This document shows positions 34,894 through 42,715 of a DNA stretch of 64,000 bases, in pieces; position 1 is the stretch's first letter, and each line of letters starts with the position of its first letter. The stretch comes from Bryobacterales bacterium (lineage in GTDB: Bacteria > Acidobacteriota > Terriglobia > Bryobacterales > Bryobacteraceae), in contig PNAJ01000133.1 of NCBI GenBank assembly GCA_003170295.1, forward strand, positions 92,801 through 156,800. Direction: 5' to 3'. Made by a program: the position numbers and the translations under genes. The notes below the pieces were generated by a model. That model saw only the letters and a list, made by a program, of their open reading frames with translations. It had not been told where the DNA came from and searched no databases.

Positions 34894-37089
34894 TCAAAGC
34901 GTTGATCTAAATTCGTATCCGTGAGACTTCATTGCATCGATAATCCGCTCGCGGACGGCGCTGACTTCTTCCGATGTCAGTGTTCGATCGGCCGCGCCCA
35001 GCGTGATCCGGTACGATAAACTGCGTCTCGCATCGGGGAGCGCAAACTCACGCAAAAACTCGATCGAGAGAATCTCCGCCAACTTCGGCATGGCCGCTGC
35101 AACATCGCCAATCAATGTGCGTTCCGGAACGATAACTGAGAGATCGAATGCACTTTCGGGGAATCGACGAAGCGGTTGGTAACGAATCTCGCGGGGTTGA
35201 TGGAGCAGCGTTAAATCGAGATCGAGCACTGCGGCGCGCCCGTTTTCGACCATTTTGGGGTGAAACTCGAACAACCGGCCCATATTCCCAACCAAGGCGG
35301 CGCGCTGCGGATGTTCATAGGGGCGCGCGACGGTGGGTCGCACTGTGATGCCGGGTAGCAGGCACTCGGCAAGTCTTTTTAGTTCAAGGAGCTGCGTGTC
35401 TTTCGCGAAGATCACTGCGACGAAATGCGGAGTCTCGTGATCGGGATGAATCTCGTTGCCGATCTCGAAGAATCGGAATGAATCGAAATGGCGGGCATTG
35501 TCGCCGATATTCTTTAGGATTCCGGGCAAAAGGCTCGGGCGGAGATACGCGTGGTCGGTTGCGACCAGATTGGTGAATCCGAAGGCGCGGGCGGATTCTT
35601 CGTTGATGAAGGAGTAGTTGTAGACCTCGGTAAATCCTTGCGCGGCAGCCATTTCGCGCACGCGATGATGAAACGCGCGCTCGGGATTTGGAGGCGGAAC
35701 GCGGGCGGGCGAGAGCGGGGCAACGGGGGTGATATTGTCGTAGCCGATCATGCGGCCGATCTCTTCCACCAGATCTTCTTTAATCGAAACGTCTTTGGTG
35801 GCGCGCCAGCTCGGAACGGTCACGTTGAAGGATTCGTCGACTTTGAACTCAAGAGCTTCGAGAATTCGGCGGACTTCGGTTGGGGGGACGTCGCAACCGA
35901 GTTTGCGATTGAGCCAATCGAGATCCAACTTGATTGGTTTCAGCGCGATGGGTGGTTGATAGGCGTCGGCCAGTCCGCCGACTAACCGGATTCCTGGGGA
36001 GACTTCCTGTAATAACTCGAGCGCGCGCGCCAAGCCGCGAACGGTGTTCTCCGGATCTTGCGCTTTCTCGAATCGCATGGAGGCGTCGGTGCGGAGGTGC
36101 AATTTCGACGATGTTTTGCGGACGCTTGATGCGTTAAAGCATGCACTTTCAAGGACTATGCGCGTTGTGGTCGCGGAGATTGCAGTGTCAGCTCCTCCGA
36201 TTACTCCGGCGAGCGCAACCGCTCCGTTGGGATCGGCAATGACCAGATTCGACGGGTCGAGCTCGTAGGTTTCCCCGTTCAGTGCGGCCAGTTTCTCGCC
36301 AGTATGTACTGTTCTGACAATGATTTGGCCGCCATGCAGCTTATCGGCGTCGAAGGCGTGCATGGGTTGCGCCAGCTCGGCCATGACGAAGTTGGTTACG
36401 TCGACGATGTTGGAGATCGGGTTGAGGCCGATGGATTCGAGGCGGTATTGCAGCCACAGAGGCGATGGCTTGATGGTGACGTTCTCGAAAACCAGGGCCG
36501 AGTATCGCGGGCAAAGCGTGTAGTCCTCGATAGTTACGTCGATTTTTGGGTCAAGCGTGAGCTTTTCGCGGACTGGATCGAGCAGCTTTTTCCCGGTGAT
36601 TGCGGCGACCTCGCGGGCCATACCGTAGTGTCCCCACAAGTCGGGGCGGTGGGTGAGGGATTTGTTATCGACTTCGATGATCCAATCGGGCGTAAGTCTC
36701 AGGGTTTCTTTTAGTTCGACTATGCCTGCATGGTCGCGGCTGATACCCAGCTCGGACGCGCTGGCCAGCATGCCATCGCTCTCGACTCCTTCGATGGTTT
36801 TCTTCCCTAGAGGGACGTAAACGGTGCGCAAGCCAGGGAGGCAGTTCGGTGCGCCGCAGACTACCGTTTTAATGCCGTAGTTAGCGGTGGCAACCACTGC
36901 TTTCACGTTCTTTCCAAGAGGTTCGACGGTGACCACGCGCGCTTCGCACGCCTGGGCGAGCAACGCCCCCGTTTCATCGAGGCCTTCGCACTCCGCCGTC
37001 TTGAGCGTGATGAGACCTATCAGCTCTTTTGGCGACACGTTTATGCCGCCGTCGACCATCTCGCGAAGCCAGTTATACGAAAATTTCAT
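34894..37089 (-). CDS. pheT: Phenylalanine--tRNA ligase beta subunit
   Basis: 731 residues. The order is the usual one: N-terminal region with the tRNA-binding EMAP-like domain (ARVVTVEPLGKNVKAVV ... DGMLASASELGI), the B3/B4 editing domain (RYSALVFENV ... AGVIGGADTAIS), B5 (PIKLDLDWLNRKLGCDVPP), the catalytic-like core, and the C-terminal FDX-ACB anticodon-binding domain (RRFPESAFDLSVIV to the end). It is shorter than the E. coli subunit (795 residues) but no domain is missing. It is transcribed with pheS, 47 bases upstream, and forms the cytosolic alpha2-beta2 enzyme. Confidence 0.97.
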   Translation of the reverse strand: MKFSYNWLREMVDGGINVSPKELIGLITLKTAECEGLDETGALLAQACEARVVTVEPLGKNVKAVVATANYGIKTVVCGAPNCLPGLRTVYVPLGKKTIEGVESDGMLASASELGISRDHAGIVELKETLRLTPDWIIEVDNKSLTHRPDLWGHYGMAREVAAITGKKLLDPVREKLTLDPKIDVTIEDYTLCPRYSALVFENVTIKPSPLWLQYRLESIGLNPISNIVDVTNFVMAELAQPMHAFDADKLHGGQIIVRTVHTGEKLAALNGETYELDPSNLVIADPNGAVALAGVIGGADTAISATTTRIVLESACFNASSVRKTSSKLHLRTDASMRFEKAQDPENTVRGLARALELLQEVSPGIRLVGGLADAYQPPIALKPIKLDLDWLNRKLGCDVPPTEVRRILEALEFKVDESFNVTVPSWRATKDVSIKEDLVEEIGRMIGYDNITPVAPLSPARVPPPNPERAFHHRVREMAAAQGFTEVYNYSFINEESARAFGFTNLVATDHAYLRPSLLPGILKNIGDNARHFDSFRFFEIGNEIHPDHETPHFVAVIFAKDTQLLELKRLAECLLPGITVRPTVARPYEHPQRAALVGNMGRLFEFHPKMVENGRAAVLDLDLTLLHQPREIRYQPLRRFPESAFDLSVIVPERTLIGDVAAAMPKLAEILSIEFLREFALPDARRSLSYRITLGAADRTLTSEEVSAVRERIIDAMKSHGYEFRSTL

Positions 37090-37136
37090 GCTCTTAAATA
37101 AGCCTTAAATGCTCTTAAAACACGCTGCGGGAGCCC

Positions 37137-38168
37137 TTACACGACCATAAATTGATCTAAAAAGCGCAGGTCTCCGCTGTTCAGGAGCCTTATATCGTCG
37201 ATGCCGTAGCGCATCATTGCCAGTCGCGTCAGGCCTAATCCGAATGCGAAGCCGCTCCATTTTTCGGGGTCCGCGCCGCCTGCGCGCAACACTGCTGGAT
37301 GCACGAGTCCGCAGGGCAATAGTTCCACCCATCCCGATTGCTTACAGACTGGGCAGCCCGGGCCGCCGCAGATCAGGCATTGAATATCGAGTTCGAATCC
37401 AGGCTCGACGAAGGGAAAAAATCCGGGACGCAGGCGGACGGTTACGTCGCGATGGAAGATTGCGCTGAGCAGCGTCTTCATGAAGTAGATCAGGTGCGCT
37501 ACTGAGACGTCGCGATCGACCATCATGCCTTCTAGCTGATAAAACGTATGCTCATGCGAAGGGTCCACCTCTTCGTTGCGGAAAACGCGGCCGGGGGCGA
37601 TCATTTTTAGCGGCGGACCTAGTTTCTCCAGCGCTCTTATTTGTACGGGTGAAGTGTGCGTGCGGAGGAGACGGCCGTCTTTTAGCCAGAACGTATCCTG
37701 CATGTCGCGCGCGGGATGGTCGGCGGGAATGTTGAGGGCGTCGAAGTTGTAATGCTCGGTCTCGACTTCGGGTCCATCGACTACGGCGAAGCCCAGGGCG
37801 AGGAACAGTTGCTCCAGCTCCTGTTGGACTTGCGTCACGGGATGGAGGGCGCCGGGGCGGATGCCGGGGGCGGGGGTGGTTAGATCGATCCACTCGGATT
37901 CGAGGCGGCGGTTTAACGCTGCTTCTTCTAGGGCGGCTTTACGGGCGTCGATTTTCGATTCCAGGTCTTGCTTGGCGGCGTTGAGTGCCTTGCCTTGCGG
38001 ACCTTTCTGATCGGGTGGGAGTTTGCCTAGCTCTTTGCTGAGTTCTGCTAGTTTGCCTTTGCGGCCTAGCGCTTCTACGCGGATTGCTTCCACGGCTTCT
38101 AGCGTTGTGGCGGTGTTTAGTTGCTCTAGCGCGTTCGCGTGGAAGATCTGGATTTTTTCTTCTAGCAA
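37137..38168 (-). CDS. pheS: Phenylalanine--tRNA ligase alpha subunit
   Basis: 343 residues from a TTG start at 38168, which gives the usual family length and the normal N-terminus LEEKIQIFHANALEQL. AGGGAG lies seven bases upstream. The open frame runs on to 38399, but that part is translated repeat sequence. Class II synthetase motifs are visible: HTSPVQIRALE, RVFRNEEVDPSHEHTFYQLEGMMVD (motif 2) and GFAFGLGLTRLAMMRYGI (motif 3). A Cys cluster CLICGGPGCPVCK is present, as in many bacterial PheS proteins. The presumed ribosome-binding site lies inside a dispersed repeat (38172-38194). Confidence 0.96.
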   Translation of the reverse strand: MLEEKIQIFHANALEQLNTATTLEAVEAIRVEALGRKGKLAELSKELGKLPPDQKGPQGKALNAAKQDLESKIDARKAALEEAALNRRLESEWIDLTTPAPGIRPGALHPVTQVQQELEQLFLALGFAVVDGPEVETEHYNFDALNIPADHPARDMQDTFWLKDGRLLRTHTSPVQIRALEKLGPPLKMIAPGRVFRNEEVDPSHEHTFYQLEGMMVDRDVSVAHLIYFMKTLLSAIFHRDVTVRLRPGFFPFVEPGFELDIQCLICGGPGCPVCKQSGWVELLPCGLVHPAVLRAGGADPEKWSGFAFGLGLTRLAMMRYGIDDIRLLNSGDLRFLDQFMVV

Positions 38169-38171
38169 TGC

Positions 38172-38194
38172 ACCGCTCCCTGTGGTCGCGGCTC
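38172..38194 (-). repeat. GAGCCGCGACC...GGGAGCGGT repeat, copy 2, containing the pheS ribosome-binding site
   Basis: The reverse complement matches 20697-20719 at 21 of 23 positions by eye. Its AGGGAGCGG block is the only Shine-Dalgarno-like sequence in front of the TTG start of pheS. Confidence 0.6.
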
Positions 38195-38242
38195 GTTGGA
38201 GCGCTGAGGATGGTCCGGGTATCGACACGCTGCGGCGGTGGT

Positions 38243-38360
38243 GGACGGGGCGAAAAGTCGGGGACAGCCCGCTCTTTCCACGCGGCGCTGATGGGGATGG
38301 CGTTTTTCGTAGAGTTGGACGCGCCTTGGGACAGAGTAGGCTGTCCCCGATTTTTCGCGC
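38243..38360 (+). repeat. 118-bp repeat element with terminal inverted repeats, copy B
   Basis: Begins GGACGGGGCGAAAA, then GGGGACAG at 38260, and ends CTGTCCCC at 38348 followed by GATTTTTCGCGC. Ends, length and internal CGCGCCTTGGGACAGAG agree with copy A (28765-28876, opposite strand). It fills the promoter region between the ankyrin gene and pheS. Confidence 0.85.
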
Positions 38361-38421
38361 ATTTCCGGACGAAGACGGTGACTGAAGTCGCCGCTGCAAG
38401 CTAAAGCTCGCGCCACCACGG

Positions 38422-38979
38422 TCAAAGCTTGGCTCCGTTCGATTCCAGGTAGTCGACCATGGCTTGCTGGCCTTTGGTTAGGGCCAGGTCGAGGGGCATT
38501 TGATTATTTTCCGCGCGCACGTTTATGTCGGCGCCGGCGGCTACTAGCAGTTTTGCTAATTCGATATCGCCATTTTGAGCTGCGGCGTGGAGGGGGGCCC
38601 ATCCACCGTGTTGGCGCGCGTTGACTGGAGAGCCATGATCGATGAGGAGCTTTACGACCTCGACGTGACGGCCTGCTGCGGCGGCGTGGAGAGGCAGGTT
38701 CTGCATTTGATTCGTCGAGCGGGCGTTGACTAGTGCGCCTTTATTTAGCAGGAGGCGCGCTGCGTCTGTTTTACCGAAGAAGGCGGCTAGATGCAAAGGG
38801 GTCCAGCCGTCGGTTGAGAGAAGGCCGATTAGAGAACGATTTGCGGTTAGCAGTTCTGTTAATTGTTCGGTATCGCCCAGGATGGCAGCGGCGAAGATGG
38901 CTAGCGATGGGTCGGCTGCAACCAGCTCTTTTACGCGGGGGAGATCCCCGGCGCGAACGGCTTCGAAGAGTTCGTTCAT
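38422..38979 (-). CDS. Ankyrin-repeat protein
   Basis: 185 residues of ankyrin repeats (GWTPLHLAAFFGKTDAARLLLNKGA, LPLHAAAAGRHVEVVKLLIDHGS, WAPLHAAAQNGDIELAKLLVAAGA, MPLDLALTKGQQAMVDYLESNGA), with no signal peptide and no other domain, so a cytosolic protein-interaction module. The ATG lies six bases after a purine-rich AGGGAGGGGA that belongs to a 24-base dispersed repeat. The gene follows a conserved hypothetical gene on the same strand, 21 bases downstream of its stop. Confidence 0.92.
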   Translation of the reverse strand: MNELFEAVRAGDLPRVKELVAADPSLAIFAAAILGDTEQLTELLTANRSLIGLLSTDGWTPLHLAAFFGKTDAARLLLNKGALVNARSTNQMQNLPLHAAAAGRHVEVVKLLIDHGSPVNARQHGGWAPLHAAAQNGDIELAKLLVAAGADINVRAENNQMPLDLALTKGQQAMVDYLESNGAKL

Positions 38980-38985
38980 GATTTA

Positions 38986-39009
38986 TCCCCTCCCTTACGG
39001 TCAGGGTTC
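38986..39009. repeat. 24-bp intercistronic repeat, copy 2
   Basis: Differs from 2918-2941 at one base. It covers the stop codon of the upstream minus-strand gene and, on that strand, supplies the AGGGAGGGGA in front of the ankyrin ATG. Confidence 0.75.
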
Positions 39010-39483
39010 GGTGCCGGCAGCGAGATCATTAGGAACGAAAACCTGCTCGGCTTTGGCGATTTCCCAGGCGAGGTGATTGATATAGAATAGCAGCGCGGCG
39101 GGCGGGAACGTTCCCTGGAATTTGGTCCAGACCTGCTGCTGCCAGCCTTCCTTCAGGAAGCCTGAGACGTCGGCATCCTTCTGGAAAAACCCATCTTCAT
39201 GAGGGACGCCCAGATGATCGAGCACGGCCTTGATCATGTCGAGATGCGATACCAGGATGGCTTGCGCGAGGTCGGTGGAGAAGTCTTCGTCGTGTTCCTT
39301 GAGGCGTTCGAATAAACGGGGCGAGGCTTTGCGCAGCGTCTCCGAGCTCAGTTTATGGAGATGCAAGCGGGTTTTTATCCGGTCGAAAAGCTGGTAGGTG
39401 CGGAGCTTGCCCATGGAAACGGAGCGCATTAGTTCTGAAAACTTTTCCTCGCCCAGGCCGAGGAAGATGTCGGAAAGCTGCAT
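39001..39483 (-). CDS. Conserved hypothetical protein
   Basis: 160 residues, probably all-helical and cytosolic. It opens MQLSDIFLGLGEEKFSELMRSVSMGKLRTYQLFDRI and contains DLAQAILVSHLDMIKAVLDHLGVPHEDGFF and a Trp-rich end (WQQQVWTKFQGTFP). No catalytic motif was recognised. It is divergent from rpoN, sharing 121 bases of upstream DNA, and is followed by the ankyrin gene. Function unknown. Confidence 0.78.
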   Translation of the reverse strand: MQLSDIFLGLGEEKFSELMRSVSMGKLRTYQLFDRIKTRLHLHKLSSETLRKASPRLFERLKEHDEDFSTDLAQAILVSHLDMIKAVLDHLGVPHEDGFFQKDADVSGFLKEGWQQQVWTKFQGTFPPAALLFYINHLAWEIAKAEQVFVPNDLAAGTEP

Positions 39484-39604
39484 TCCTCACAATTGTAACG
39501 GATGAAAGGGAATTCGGCTGCAAAGCAAAGGCCGGAGGCGTCGGCCGCGGACCACGAAAATCCGGGGTGGATCGGATTTCCGCGGGTGCTACACTGATAC
39601 CGTA

Positions 39605-41197
39605 ATGAGTTCGCTTTCGCCCAGACTGCAAGTTCGGGTCCAGCAGAAGCAGATACTCACGCCAGGGCTGGTGCAGATGGTCAGCCTGCTCCAACTGAAC
39701 CGGTTGGAGTTGAAAGAGATGATCTCGGCCGAGGTCGCTCAGAACCCGGTTTTGGAAGAATCGCTCGATGGCGTTGAGGAACTGACTGCGGATGAACTGC
39801 GACCGCTGCTCGAGGCGGAGCGGGTGGCGGATCCGGCCGACCAAGCCATTTTAGACAACAGCCGGATCGCCGCTGGCGATGTGGAGACCTTTGAGTCCGA
39901 TCGGGGCGATCTGGAAGCGGCTAATCTTGGCAATCCGGAGCCGGCGTCGCTGGAACCGTCATCTGAGTTAACGACGGCCCCGGACGCGGCTGAGGTCAAA
40001 GCGGCCGACCCGTTCGACGAGATCGATTTCGGGAGCTACTTCGACGATTATCTGGACCCTGGCTACAAGAGTCCGGCGGCGGAGAACGTCGAAAAACCGT
40101 CGTTCGAGACATTCCTGTCGTCGCCGGTGACGCTGACCGATCATTTGCGATCGCAACTGGCGCTGGTGGCGCTGACCGAGGAGGTTCGCGACGCGGCGGA
40201 GAGCATCATCGGCAATCTGAACGAAAACGGCTACCTGATGACCACGCCCGAGGAAATGGCGGCGGCGGAGGATCACAAGCTGGAAGACGTGATGGAGGCG
40301 CTGCGGGTGGTCCATACGCTGGACCCGGCGGGCGTCGGTTGCGCCGACGTGCGGGAATGCCTGCTGCTGCAAATCGACAGCCGCAACGGCAAGGGCGGCG
40401 TGGCGTGGCAGATCGTGCACGATCACCTGAAGCTGGTGGAGCTGCGGCAACTGAAAGAGCTTGCGCGCGTGCTGCACCGGCCGATGGAGCATATCCAGAT
40501 TGCGGTGGACGTGATCCGTCATCTGGACCCGCGTCCGGGGCTGCGTTATTCGGGAGCGGGGGCGCGCGTTGTCGAGCCGGACGTTTACATCTCGAAAGAC
40601 GGCGAAGATTACCTGATCACGGTGAACGACGACGATATTCCGCAATTGCGGCTGAGCTCGCAGTACAGGAAAATGCTCGACCGGAACGAGGAGCCGAATA
40701 AAGACGTCAGGAATTATGTGAAGGAGCGTTACGCATCGGCGATCCAGTTGATGAAGAATATCGAGCAGCGGAAGCAGACGATTATGCGGGTCTGCCAGAG
40801 CGTGGTGCGGCGCCAGATGGAATTTCTGGAGCACGGCATCGACTTTCTGAAGCCGATGATGATCAAGGAAATCGCGGAGGAGATCGGTGTGCATCCTTCG
40901 ACGGTCAGCCGGGCGGTTTCGAGCAAATACGCGCACACGCCGCAGGGCGTTTTCGAACTACGATACTTTTTCTCAGAAGCAGTGCAGGGGCCCAGCGGGG
41001 GCGTCCTGCCGCTGCTGATCCTGAAACGCCGCGTCAAGAAAATGATCGAAGAGGAGGACTCGGCCCACCCGCTTACCGACGAACACATCACGGAACGTCT
41101 GCAAGCGGAAGGAATACAAGTGACTCGCCGTACCGTCGCGAAATATCGCGAGGATATGCGCATCCCGTCCACGCATCAGAGACGGGTTCGTAGCTAG
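39605..41197 (+). CDS. rpoN: RNA polymerase sigma-54 factor
   Basis: 530 residues. Region I is Gln/Leu-rich (RVQQKQILTPGLVQMVSLLQL), the acidic region II is long (about 60-160, many Asp/Glu), then the core-binding domain (SSPVTLTDHLRSQLAL...). The helix-turn-helix is IKEIAEEIGVHPSTVSRAVSSKY, and the C-terminal RpoN box reads TRRTVAKYRE. It recognises -24/-12 promoters and needs AAA enhancer-binding activators. It is the first gene of the classical rpoN-hpf-rapZ cluster. A TACACT -10-like string lies only about ten bases before the ATG, so the leader must be very short if this is the promoter. Confidence 0.97.
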   Translation: MSSLSPRLQVRVQQKQILTPGLVQMVSLLQLNRLELKEMISAEVAQNPVLEESLDGVEELTADELRPLLEAERVADPADQAILDNSRIAAGDVETFESDRGDLEAANLGNPEPASLEPSSELTTAPDAAEVKAADPFDEIDFGSYFDDYLDPGYKSPAAENVEKPSFETFLSSPVTLTDHLRSQLALVALTEEVRDAAESIIGNLNENGYLMTTPEEMAAAEDHKLEDVMEALRVVHTLDPAGVGCADVRECLLLQIDSRNGKGGVAWQIVHDHLKLVELRQLKELARVLHRPMEHIQIAVDVIRHLDPRPGLRYSGAGARVVEPDVYISKDGEDYLITVNDDDIPQLRLSSQYRKMLDRNEEPNKDVRNYVKERYASAIQLMKNIEQRKQTIMRVCQSVVRRQMEFLEHGIDFLKPMMIKEIAEEIGVHPSTVSRAVSSKYAHTPQGVFELRYFFSEAVQGPSGGVLPLLILKRRVKKMIEEEDSAHPLTDEHITERLQAEGIQVTRRTVAKYREDMRIPSTHQRRVRS

Positions 41198-41269
41198 CTC
41201 ACTTGCAGGCGCAGCCTGGCGAAGTGGCGGCCTACTTTTATTGAACTCGAAAGCCGGAGGTTTTTCCCC

Positions 41270-41821
41270 ATGAACGTCAGCTATAGAGGGATCAAGAAAG
41301 AATTTTCTCCCAAGCTGCAAGAAAAGCTGGACGCGAAGTTTTCGAAGATTTCGAAATTATTAGAAAAGCGCGGCGAAAAAGAGGCCCACGTTGTGGTGAC
41401 TTCGGAAAATCGCATGCACAAAGCCGAGATCACCATGCAGTTTTACGGGCATCCGCTGGTGAGTATCGACTCCGATGCGGACCTGTTCACGGCTTTGAAC
41501 GGGGCGCTCGATAAGCTCGATAAACAGGCGGTGAAAAATTGCGCGAAGTATCGCGCGAAGAATCGCCGCTCCACAACCAAGAAGGAATCGGGCAACGGAG
41601 CGGGAGAACTGGTGGGCGTAGTGGCCACCAGCGGCGGGAAAATCGCGCAACGGGTTTATCGCGTGAATCATCATGACGACCGGAAGCCGATGACGCTCGA
41701 AGAAGCGCTGCTCGAAATGGATAAGGATTCCGATTACGTGGTCTATCGCGACGCGGAGAGACAGTGCGTCTCCGTGCTGGTCCGGCGGCGGGACGGACAT
41801 TTCGACTTGATCGAGTCATAA
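41270..41821 (+). CDS. hpf: Ribosome hibernation promoting factor, long form (HPF/RaiA family)
   Basis: 183 residues. The N-terminal S30AE domain (NVSYRGIKKEFSPKLQEKLDAKFSK ... DADLFTALNGALDKLDKQ) binds the 30S decoding region. A basic linker (KYRAKNRRSTTKKE) leads to a C-terminal dimerisation domain (KPMTLEEALLEMDKDSDYVVYRDAERQCVSVLVRRRDG), as in long HPF proteins that form 100S ribosome dimers in stationary phase. GGAGG lies nine bases before the ATG. It sits between rpoN and rapZ, nine bases from the latter. Confidence 0.96.
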   Translation: MNVSYRGIKKEFSPKLQEKLDAKFSKISKLLEKRGEKEAHVVVTSENRMHKAEITMQFYGHPLVSIDSDADLFTALNGALDKLDKQAVKNCAKYRAKNRRSTTKKESGNGAGELVGVVATSGGKIAQRVYRVNHHDDRKPMTLEEALLEMDKDSDYVVYRDAERQCVSVLVRRRDGHFDLIES

Positions 41822-41830
41822 ACTCGAAGA

Positions 41831-42715
41831 ATGGTTAAGCCGACTGCTGTTGCTCCCGCCGCTCAAACTGAAGTAGTCATCATCACCGGTTTGAGCGGAT
41901 CGGGCAAGGGCACGGTGCTGAAGGCGTTCGAGGATCTGGGCTACTATTCGGTGGACAATCTGCCGATCGACCTGATCCCGAAGTTCGCGGAGCTGACCAA
42001 GGACGCGCCGAATGTGCGGCGGGCGGCGCTGGTGGTCGACATCCGCGAAGGGGTCGCACTGGAGCGGTTTCCGGCGATGTTTAAAAAAATCCGCCGGCAA
42101 ATTCCCACGCGGCTGCTGTTTCTCGAGGCCGACGACGCGGCGTTGATCCGGCGGTACAGCGAAACGCGCCGCCCTCATCCGCTGGGAACCGGGCAAAGCG
42201 TGACGGCAAGCATTCGCAACGAGCGGGAACGGCTGGCACCCATACGCAGCCTGGCCGATCCGATCATCAACACCACGAAGTTCAACGTGCATGAGTTGCG
42301 GGAGACGATTCACGGTCTCTTTCGCGGGCAGAAAGCCTCACCTGGAATTCTGGTGCAGGTGAACAGCTTCGGGTATCGCCACGGAGTGCCGGCCGATAGC
42401 GACCTGGTGTTCGACGTGCGTTTTCTTCCGAACCCGAATTACATCCCCGCGTTCAAACATCTGACGGGCAAGCATCCGAGTGTGGCGCGCTACATCCGGT
42501 CGTTTCCGCAGACGGTGGAGTTCATCACGCGTATCGCGGACCTGCTGGTATATCTGCTGCCGCACTACATTGCGGAGGGAAAGAGCTACCTGACGATTTC
42601 GTTCGGCTGCACGGGCGGGCATCATCGCAGCGTGATGATCGCGAGCGAAATTCGCAAGTTGCTGGCCGGTGCTGGATATCGCGCGAAGGAAACACATCGC
42701 GACCTAAAAAAGTGA
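41831..42715 (+). CDS. rapZ: RapZ/YvcJ-type nucleotide-binding RNase adapter
   Basis: 294 residues. The N-terminal P-loop GLSGSGKGTVLKAFEDLGYYSVDNLP, the KFAELTKD segment and the C-terminal GCTGGHHRSVMIASEI are the family hallmarks. Family members bind GTP/ATP and, in enteric bacteria, guide RNase E to small RNAs controlling amino-sugar synthesis. Outside enterics they sit, as here, behind rpoN and hpf, and the RNA role is not established. Its last codons overlap the GTG start of the debranching-enzyme gene (GTGA). Confidence 0.95.
   Translation: MVKPTAVAPAAQTEVVIITGLSGSGKGTVLKAFEDLGYYSVDNLPIDLIPKFAELTKDAPNVRRAALVVDIREGVALERFPAMFKKIRRQIPTRLLFLEADDAALIRRYSETRRPHPLGTGQSVTASIRNERERLAPIRSLADPIINTTKFNVHELRETIHGLFRGQKASPGILVQVNSFGYRHGVPADSDLVFDVRFLPNPNYIPAFKHLTGKHPSVARYIRSFPQTVEFITRIADLLVYLLPHYIAEGKSYLTISFGCTGGHHRSVMIASEIRKLLAGAGYRAKETHRDLKK

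Noticed and set aside
38169-38399. 77-residue N-terminal extension of PheS
   Set aside because: It is translated from the 38243-38360 repeat element and the 38172 repeat. The family N-terminus begins at the TTG 38168.
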